This document shows, piece after piece, positions 16,279-20,939 of a stretch of 20,939 nucleotides of DNA (positions are counted from its first letter, which is position 1; every line of letters starts with the position of its first letter). The notes below the pieces were generated by a model. It saw only the letters and a program-made list of their open reading frames with translations. It was not told the DNA's origin and ran no database searches. Location: the NCBI GenBank assembly GCA_005889025.1, contig VBCZ01000021.1, positions 1-20,939 of the forward strand, read 5' to 3'. The stretch is from Betaproteobacteria bacterium (GTDB lineage: Bacteria; Pseudomonadota; Gammaproteobacteria; Burkholderiales; Casimicrobiaceae). The translations under genes were made by a program, and so were the position numbers.

Positions 16279-17238
16279 ATGCTTACGCGTTTATTCCCCG
16301 CCATGTTGTCCCTGATGCTTGCGCCGGGCATCGGCCTTGCTCAGGACATCGTTCTCACCCCGCAGCGCTTGTCGGCGCACTGCTGGTTCTTTCAGGGGGA
16401 ATCCGGCGTGGCATCGCTTGCCAACAAGGGTTTCATGTCCAACGCCGGCTTTGTCGTTACCGGAAAGGGTGTGGTCATTTTCGCCGCGCTCGGCACGCCC
16501 GCGCTGGGGCGGGCCATGCGGGAAGCCATCCGCAAGATTACCGACGAGCCCATACGCCGCATCGTGGTCAGCCACTATCATGCCGACCACATCTACGGGC
16601 TGCAGGAGCTCAAGACGATCGGAATCGACATTTGGGCGCATGCGAAGGCCAAACAATATTTCGCATCCGGTCAAGCCGCGGAGCGTCTGGCACAACGGCG
16701 CCTCGACCTGGCGCCGTGGGTCGACGCGTCGACGCGCGTCGTTCCGGCGGATCTCTGGCTCGACGGTGACACCGATTTCCGCTTGGGCGAAATGACCTTC
16801 CGCCTGCTCTATTCGGGCGGCGCGCATTCTCCCGAAGACATGCTCATGTACGTGGTGGAAGATCGCGTCTTGTTTGCCGGCGATTTGGTGTTCGCCGGAC
16901 GCGTTCCTTTCGTAGGCCCCGCCGACAGCCGCAGTTGGCTCGCCGCCCTCGACAAAATGCTGGCGCTCACGCCGGCGCCCACTACGGTCGTGCCCGGGCA
17001 TGGCGCCGCGTCGCAGGATCCCGTGCGGGACATGGCCTTGACGCGCGACTATCTCGCCTATCTGCGGGAGTCGATGGGACGCGCCGTGCGCGATCTCGAG
17101 CCTTTCGAAGACGCATACGTCAAAACCGACTGGTCGCGATTCAAGTCATTACCGGCTTTCGAGGCCGCGAACCGTATCAATGCCTACGGGACCTATCTGC
17201 TGCTCGAAGAGGAAGAGCTGCGGAGCGCCCAGCGGTGA
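16279..17238 (+). CDS. Periplasmic metallo-beta-lactamase-fold hydrolase, quinoprotein-associated type
   Basis: This 319-residue protein has a signal peptide (about 1-21, ending GLA) and a full MBL metal site: HYHADH at 99-104, His183 in GGAHSPEDM, Asp202 in FAGDLVFAG, and His241 in VPGHG. The overall layout recalls the 'quinoprotein relay system zinc metallohydrolase' and SoxH-like families often coded beside PQQ enzymes, whose substrates are not known. One oddity is VIFAALGTP at 67-75, where relatives usually have Asp in the first Ala position (VVFDALGTP); this residue is not a metal ligand. The stop overlaps the next gene start by four bases (GTGA). No strong ribosome binding site is seen before the ATG. 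Confidence 0.88.
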   Translation: MLTRLFPAMLSLMLAPGIGLAQDIVLTPQRLSAHCWFFQGESGVASLANKGFMSNAGFVVTGKGVVIFAALGTPALGRAMREAIRKITDEPIRRIVVSHYHADHIYGLQELKTIGIDIWAHAKAKQYFASGQAAERLAQRRLDLAPWVDASTRVVPADLWLDGDTDFRLGEMTFRLLYSGGAHSPEDMLMYVVEDRVLFAGDLVFAGRVPFVGPADSRSWLAALDKMLALTPAPTTVVPGHGAASQDPVRDMALTRDYLAYLRESMGRAVRDLEPFEDAYVKTDWSRFKSLPAFEAANRINAYGTYLLLEEEELRSAQR

Positions 17239-18032
17239 ACGATGCTGCGTTGTCGGTCGCGGTGCGCGCCGCGCGCAACGCCGCCGCGGTGATCGAGGAC
17301 ACCGCTTTGGATTTGAAGCGGCTTCCGTCATTTTCGAAGGAACAAGCCGCGATGGCTGCGTCCGCCGACGAAGAAGCCGGCAGCGCAATCGCGACGACTC
17401 TCCTCACCGCCTTTCCGGACCATGCGGTCCTGGGCAAGGAGCCCGGCGTTTACGAAGGCCGGAACAAGCATGCCACGTATCGATGGGTCATTGAGCCCCT
17501 CGACGGCACCGCCAACTTTGTTCGCGGCTATCCCTACTACGCGATCTCGATCGCGCTGACGCACGGCGCGGAAATCACCCACGCGGTTGTTCTCGACCCC
17601 GTGCGCGATGAGCTGTTCACGGCGATCAAAAACCAGGGAGCCCAGGTCAACGGCGTGCCGACGCGGGTATCGAGCTGCACCGAACTCCAGCTTGCATCGA
17701 TCGGCACCGTATTCCCGGCGCGCGGCAGCACGAAGCTGACGGGCTATTTGCCGGTATTCAACGAGCTGATCTCGCAGTGTGCGGAAATGCGTCGCGGCGG
17801 CGCCTGCTCGCTGGACATGGCCTACGTCGCGGCGGGTCGTCTCGATGGTTTTTTCGTCATGAGCCTCAAGGGCCGCGATGTGGCAGCGGGCGCGTTACTC
17901 GTGCGCGAGGCCGGCGGAATGCTCGGTGATTTCGCCGGCGGCAGCGATTTTCTCAAGAACAACCAGGTCATCGCGGCCGCGCCGGGCGTGTTCGCCTCGC
18001 TGCGCCAGGCCATCGCCGCCGCACGCGCCTGA
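17235..18032 (+). CDS. Inositol monophosphatase (SuhB/IMPA) family protein with a degenerate metal site
   Basis: The GTG at 17235 overlaps the MBL stop and gives 265 residues, the usual family length. The fold is recognisable from WVIEPLDGTANF (84-95), YYAISIAL, RRGGACSLDMAYVAAGRLDGFF and GRDVAAGALLVREAGG. Several metal-binding positions are altered: GEE is GKE (67-69), the Asp of IDPLDGT is Glu87, the DLVT-like motif is AMAA (39-42), and WD in the WDVAAG motif is RD (214-215). Asp90 and Asp215 remain. Inositol phosphatase activity is therefore doubtful; it may be weak, altered or lost. The coupled position suggests joint expression with the periplasmic MBL protein, although this protein has no signal peptide. 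The frame is open from 16935, but upstream codons lie within the MBL gene and look non-coding. Confidence 0.85.
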   Translation: MNDAALSVAVRAARNAAAVIEDTALDLKRLPSFSKEQAAMAASADEEAGSAIATTLLTAFPDHAVLGKEPGVYEGRNKHATYRWVIEPLDGTANFVRGYPYYAISIALTHGAEITHAVVLDPVRDELFTAIKNQGAQVNGVPTRVSSCTELQLASIGTVFPARGSTKLTGYLPVFNELISQCAEMRRGGACSLDMAYVAAGRLDGFFVMSLKGRDVAAGALLVREAGGMLGDFAGGSDFLKNNQVIAAAPGVFASLRQAIAAARA

Positions 18033-18066
18033 CGAGCCGTCAAAGGCGCCGGCCGCTCGGTGCGTG

Positions 18067-19086
18067 TCAAGCCGCGAGTTGCATGAGCTCTGCGTACAGC
18101 GCGTCGGAGACGTCGATGCCCTCGACGTCGGCGCGTGCCTCGAGCGCTTCGCGACGATGCCCCGGCAGCCGCACCTCACGATCTTTGAGCATTTCCGCGA
18201 CCAGGGCCTCGACGCGCTCAAGGTAGTCCCGCCGACCGGCGAGCGCATCCGGATCGATGACCAGAAACGCCTGGCCGACTCGCGGACGATTGCCCGCTTC
18301 TTCGAGGAACGAATCGGCCTGGAACGCAAGCGAGGCACCCGTGAGCGCGCACACGAGAAGCTCCACCACGAGCGCGAGCATCGCACCTTTGGCGCCGCCG
18401 AGCGCGAGCATCGACCCGTCGAGCGCCGCCTTGGCGTCAGTCGTCGGCGCACCCGAGCGGTCGAGCGCCCAGCCCAATGGAATCGGCTTGCCCTCGCGGG
18501 CGGCGATCATGACCTTGCCTCGCGCGACCTGTGACAGCGACAAGTCGATGATCAGCGGCGCAGCATCCCGGCGCGGAAAGATCGCGGCGATCGGGTTAGT
18601 TCCGAAGACCGGATGCGTTCCGCCGGCAGCGGGCATCGCTGCAGGCGAGTTGCCGAATGCGAGCCCGACCATCCTGGCCGCCGCGACCGGCGCAAGATGA
18701 TAGGCCGCGACGCCGAAATGATGGCTATTGGTCACACCGGCGAAGCTCACTCCGAATTCGCGCGCGCGGTCGATCGCCGTTTCCACCGCAAGCGCGCATG
18801 CCGGAAAGGCAAGGCCGCATTTTGCATCGATGAGCACGGCGCCGCCTTTGGCGGAAATCACCTCCGCAATCGCAGCGCCGTCCGCGCGGCCGTTGCGCAA
18901 ATGCGACACGTAGCGCGGTATGCGCGACACGCCGTGCGACGCCAGCCCCTGCGCATCGGCGGTCACCAGGGCTCTGGCAGTGGCCGCTGCCATGGCGCGA
19001 TTCGCTCCGGCGCGTTCCAGCGCGCGAATCGCAAGTCGCGTGAGCTCCGAACGGTCGAGCTTTGGCAAACGACCGTCCTGCCTCAA
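18067..19086 (-). CDS. Ldh (malate/L-lactate/sulfolactate dehydrogenase) family oxidoreductase, ComC-like
   Basis: This NAD(P)-dependent 2-hydroxyacid dehydrogenase belongs to the Ldh_2 family, which is unrelated to classical Rossmann LDH. Seen in order: LASHGVSRIPRY, the NSHHFG motif with the probable catalytic His, FGTNPIAAIFP, LIIDLSLSQVARGK, IPLGWALDRSG, GGAKGAMLALVVELL, and RVGQAFLVIDP near the C-terminus. The length is near the family norm (339 residues from TTG 19086). That TTG overlaps the TGA of the upstream dehydrogenase (TTGA), and TTG 19068 (LPKLDRSEL) with GGCAGGA before it is an equally good start. The wider open frame to 19770 is antisense-like noise. Relatives include (R)-sulfolactate, malate and ureidoglycolate dehydrogenases; the exact substrate is not shown. 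Confidence 0.9.
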   Translation of the reverse strand: MRQDGRLPKLDRSELTRLAIRALERAGANRAMAAATARALVTADAQGLASHGVSRIPRYVSHLRNGRADGAAIAEVISAKGGAVLIDAKCGLAFPACALAVETAIDRAREFGVSFAGVTNSHHFGVAAYHLAPVAAARMVGLAFGNSPAAMPAAGGTHPVFGTNPIAAIFPRRDAAPLIIDLSLSQVARGKVMIAAREGKPIPLGWALDRSGAPTTDAKAALDGSMLALGGAKGAMLALVVELLVCALTGASLAFQADSFLEEAGNRPRVGQAFLVIDPDALAGRRDYLERVEALVAEMLKDREVRLPGHRREALEARADVEGIDVSDALYAELMQLAA

Positions 19087-20033
19087 GGTTGCGAGAGAAG
19101 CGCCGCAGCCACTTTTTCGGCGATCAGCGAGGAAACGCGGGTGTTGGACTCCTGAGTCACACCGGCGATGTGCGGCGTGAGTACAAGATGCGGACATCCG
19201 GCGAGCGGCGACCCCGCGGCGAGAGGCTCCGTGTCGAAAACGTCGATCGCTGCACCCCGGAGCTTGCCCGATTTGAGCGCTGTCGCGAGTGCTGCCTCGT
19301 CCACGATGCCTCCCCGCGACGTGTTGATCAGAATCGCGTCGGGCTTCATGAGCGACAGCCCTCGGGCATCGATCAAGCCGCGCGTCTCGGCTGTCAGTGG
19401 AACGTGGAGCGTGACGACGTCGGCATCGCGCAGCACCTCCTCGAATTTGCGCGGCGAAGTTTGCTCTGCGATCCAGACGGGATCGTCCGCCGCGATCTTG
19501 GCATCGAAGCCGATGACGCGCATTCCGACCGCACGCGCCAGGCGGCCGGTAGACTGCCCTATGCTGCCCAAGCCGACGACGCCGAGCGTCTTTCCCGCGA
19601 TCTCGCGCCCCTGCGAAAGCGCGCTGCGCGGCCACTTGCCGTTCGCCACGTCGGGCGTCGAGCCATAGGCGCCGCGCAACAACAGCATGGCGGTTCCGAT
19701 GACATACTCGGCAACGGCACCCGCGTTTGCGCCGGTTGCGGGTATGACCTGTATCGCGCGTGCCTCGCACGCCGGCAGGTCGATGTTATCGAGGCCGACC
19801 CCCAGCCGTCCGATGATCTTGAGCTGGCGCGCCGCGGCGATCAAGGCGGCATCGACTTGCGTCCTGTTGCGTACGATCAGCGCGCCGGCGTCCGCAAGCT
19901 GCGCCTCCAGCGCGCCCCGATCGTCCACCAGCGTCGGATCGTAGAGCGTCGCAAAGCGTGACTCGAGCGAGCGGACCGCTGCCGCATCCATGAACTCGCT
20001 GATGACGACGCGCGCGCTTAAAGCGTCCGCCAT
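19083..20033 (-). CDS. D-isomer-specific 2-hydroxyacid dehydrogenase, SerA/SlcC-like
   Basis: This 316-residue Rossmann-fold dehydrogenase has NAD-binding GLGSIG (154-159) and Asp177 closing the fold. The catalytic trio is Arg240 (NTSRGG), Glu269 (FDTEP) and His288 (TPHIAG). The N-terminal VVISEFMD, YDPTLVDDR and IVRNRT segments remind me of SlcC, the (S)-sulfolactate dehydrogenase, more than of SerA, but I cannot align them here. Its stop overlaps the start of the Ldh-family gene. Two enzymes of different fold and probably opposite stereopreference made from coupled genes could interconvert enantiomers of a 2-hydroxyacid through the 2-oxoacid. The ATG at 20033 is chosen because it starts the conserved region; ATG 20045, seven bases after the permease stop, is possible. 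Neither has a clear ribosome binding site. Confidence 0.92.
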   Translation of the reverse strand: MADALSARVVISEFMDAAAVRSLESRFATLYDPTLVDDRGALEAQLADAGALIVRNRTQVDAALIAAARQLKIIGRLGVGLDNIDLPACEARAIQVIPATGANAGAVAEYVIGTAMLLLRGAYGSTPDVANGKWPRSALSQGREIAGKTLGVVGLGSIGQSTGRLARAVGMRVIGFDAKIAADDPVWIAEQTSPRKFEEVLRDADVVTLHVPLTAETRGLIDARGLSLMKPDAILINTSRGGIVDEAALATALKSGKLRGAAIDVFDTEPLAAGSPLAGCPHLVLTPHIAGVTQESNTRVSSLIAEKVAAALLSQP

Positions 20034-20052
20034 GATGCATTGCAAGATGTGA

Positions 20053-20922
20053 TCAGTTCTGCATGCCCCATTTACGCACCGTTTTTCTTTCGACAGTGCG
20101 AAAGATCACGTTCTCGACCAGAAGACCGATCACGATGACGGTAAAAAGGCCCGCAAAGACATTGGGGATCTCGAGCTGGTTCTTGTTCTCATAGATGAAC
20201 CAGCCCAGCCCGCCGGAGCCCGAGGAGACACCGAACACGAGCTCCGCCGCAATCAAGGTGCGCCACGCAAACGCCCAGCCGATCTTGAGCCCAGTGAGAA
20301 TGCTCGGAAACGCCGCGGGTATGAGAATCTTGCCCACGTAGGGCAGGCCCCGCAGCCCGTAATTGCGGCCAACCATGCGCAACGTGTTCGACACCGAGAG
20401 AAATCCTGAATGCGTATTGAGCGCGACCGCCCACAGAACCGAATGGATAAGCACGAATATCAGGCTGCCGTTGCCGAGGCCGAACCAGATCAACGCCAGC
20501 GGCAGCAACGCGATCGCGGGCAAGGGATTGAACATCGAGGTCAGCGTTTCCAGGAGATCGGTGCCGATACGCGACGTGATGGCGACAACGGTCAACAGTG
20601 CGGCGAGCAGGATGCCCGATGCATACCCGATCAGAAGCACCTTAATCGAGGTCCAGGCCTTGCCCAGAAGTCCGCCGCCGACGATGCCCTCATAGAAGGC
20701 TTCGATGGTGGCGGTGAATGTCGGGAACAGCAGGGGGTTGTCGAGGAGTCGGGCATAGATCTCCCAGATGACGGCGAGCGCAACCAGAATGAATGTCTTG
20801 CGGACCGAGGCCTGGTTATAGATGCGCTCCCAGGTCGAAAGCGGCTTTTCGACGACGCCGAATTTCGCCGAGTCGATGGTTTCGCGAACAACGTCAGGGC
20901 GTTGCGACATTGCATCAGCCAT
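20053..20922 (-). CDS. ABC transporter permease, SsuC/TauC/NrtB family
   Basis: This 289-residue inner-membrane permease has about six hydrophobic segments after a 40-residue cytoplasmic N-terminus and the EAA loop (GLRGLPYVGKILIPAAFPS, about 192-210) that docks on the ATPase. The family imports sulfonates, taurine, nitrate, thiamine precursors or aromatic acids. The MFNPLPAIALLPLALIWFGLG stretch is characteristic. The ATG at 20922 has GAGGAGG seven bases upstream. It heads the visible part of a minus-strand operon whose next genes are two 2-hydroxyacid dehydrogenases; the ATPase and binding protein are expected beyond the right edge. A sulfonate such as sulfolactate would fit this company, but the permease alone does not show it. 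Confidence 0.92.
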   Translation of the reverse strand: MADAMSQRPDVVRETIDSAKFGVVEKPLSTWERIYNQASVRKTFILVALAVIWEIYARLLDNPLLFPTFTATIEAFYEGIVGGGLLGKAWTSIKVLLIGYASGILLAALLTVVAITSRIGTDLLETLTSMFNPLPAIALLPLALIWFGLGNGSLIFVLIHSVLWAVALNTHSGFLSVSNTLRMVGRNYGLRGLPYVGKILIPAAFPSILTGLKIGWAFAWRTLIAAELVFGVSSGSGGLGWFIYENKNQLEIPNVFAGLFTVIVIGLLVENVIFRTVERKTVRKWGMQN

Positions 20923-20939
20923 GAGAGGCCTCCTCTGCT

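Noticed and set aside
16935..17234. N-terminal extension of the IMPase-family frame
   Set aside because: It lies inside the MBL gene, is Arg/Ala-rich, and the family length fits the GTG at 17235.
18033..18066. Terminator between the convergent IMPase and Ldh genes
   Set aside because: Only a weak CGAGC/GCTCG repeat is present in the 34-base gap, with no T-run.
19087..19770. N-terminal extension of the Ldh-family frame
   Set aside because: It runs through the coding region of the upstream dehydrogenase in another frame and has no family similarity.

Overview
The window is high-GC DNA with bacterial gene organisation: short intergenic gaps, GTG and TTG starts, and 4-14 nt stop/start overlaps. 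The gene families (form-II CoxSLM-like molybdenum hydroxylase, periplasmic quinoprotein with a c4-like cytochrome, TonB-dependent receptors, multicopper oxidase, SsuC/TauC-type permease) suit an aerobic Gram-negative heterotroph. I lean towards Betaproteobacteria (Burkholderiales-like), partly because of a REP-like 'TTCGCCCTGAGCCTGTC' motif at 1063-1079. This placement is an inference; there is no rRNA gene to test it.

Layout. (1) 1-3996: a possible 3' gene end (+), then a minus-strand three-subunit molybdenum hydroxylase operon of 2Fe-2S, Mo-cofactor and FAD subunits, with a REP-like element between the last two. (2) 4255-5315: a CaiB/BaiF CoA-transferase gene broken by an out-of-frame deletion that also removes the segment carrying the catalytic Asp. 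(3) 5412-8598: a PQQ-dependent dehydrogenase followed by a diheme cytochrome c, with a terminator-like hairpin between them, and a divergent ankyrin-repeat gene. (4) 8614-11224: a TonB-dependent receptor that I recognise as PqqU/YncD (PQQ importer), overlapping a cytochrome b561 gene. (5) 11339-18032: a plus-strand run of YVTN beta-propeller, a second TonB-dependent receptor (broken twice), Tat-exported multicopper oxidase, periplasmic MBL hydrolase and a degenerate inositol-monophosphatase-family protein. (6) 18067-20922: a minus-strand run of ABC permease, D-2-hydroxyacid dehydrogenase and Ldh-family dehydrogenase.

How the genes may work together. Regions 3-5 look like one periplasmic quinoprotein neighbourhood. 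PqqU would bring PQQ across the outer membrane, the dehydrogenase would use it, and cytochrome c and b561 would carry electrons. The YVTN protein, second receptor, copper oxidase and MBL protein resemble genes that often accompany quinoproteins. Region 6 pairs two unrelated NAD(P)-dependent dehydrogenases of probably opposite stereopreference with a sulfonate-type importer. This is the logic of 2-hydroxyacid (for example sulfolactate) epimerisation.

The most unusual pattern is that several genes lack roughly 20-30 family-conserved residues at sharp internal points: three out of frame in two genes, and one possible in-frame case in pqqU. Either the locus is decaying through small deletions or the assembly has collapsed short stretches. 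Reads across the junctions would decide.
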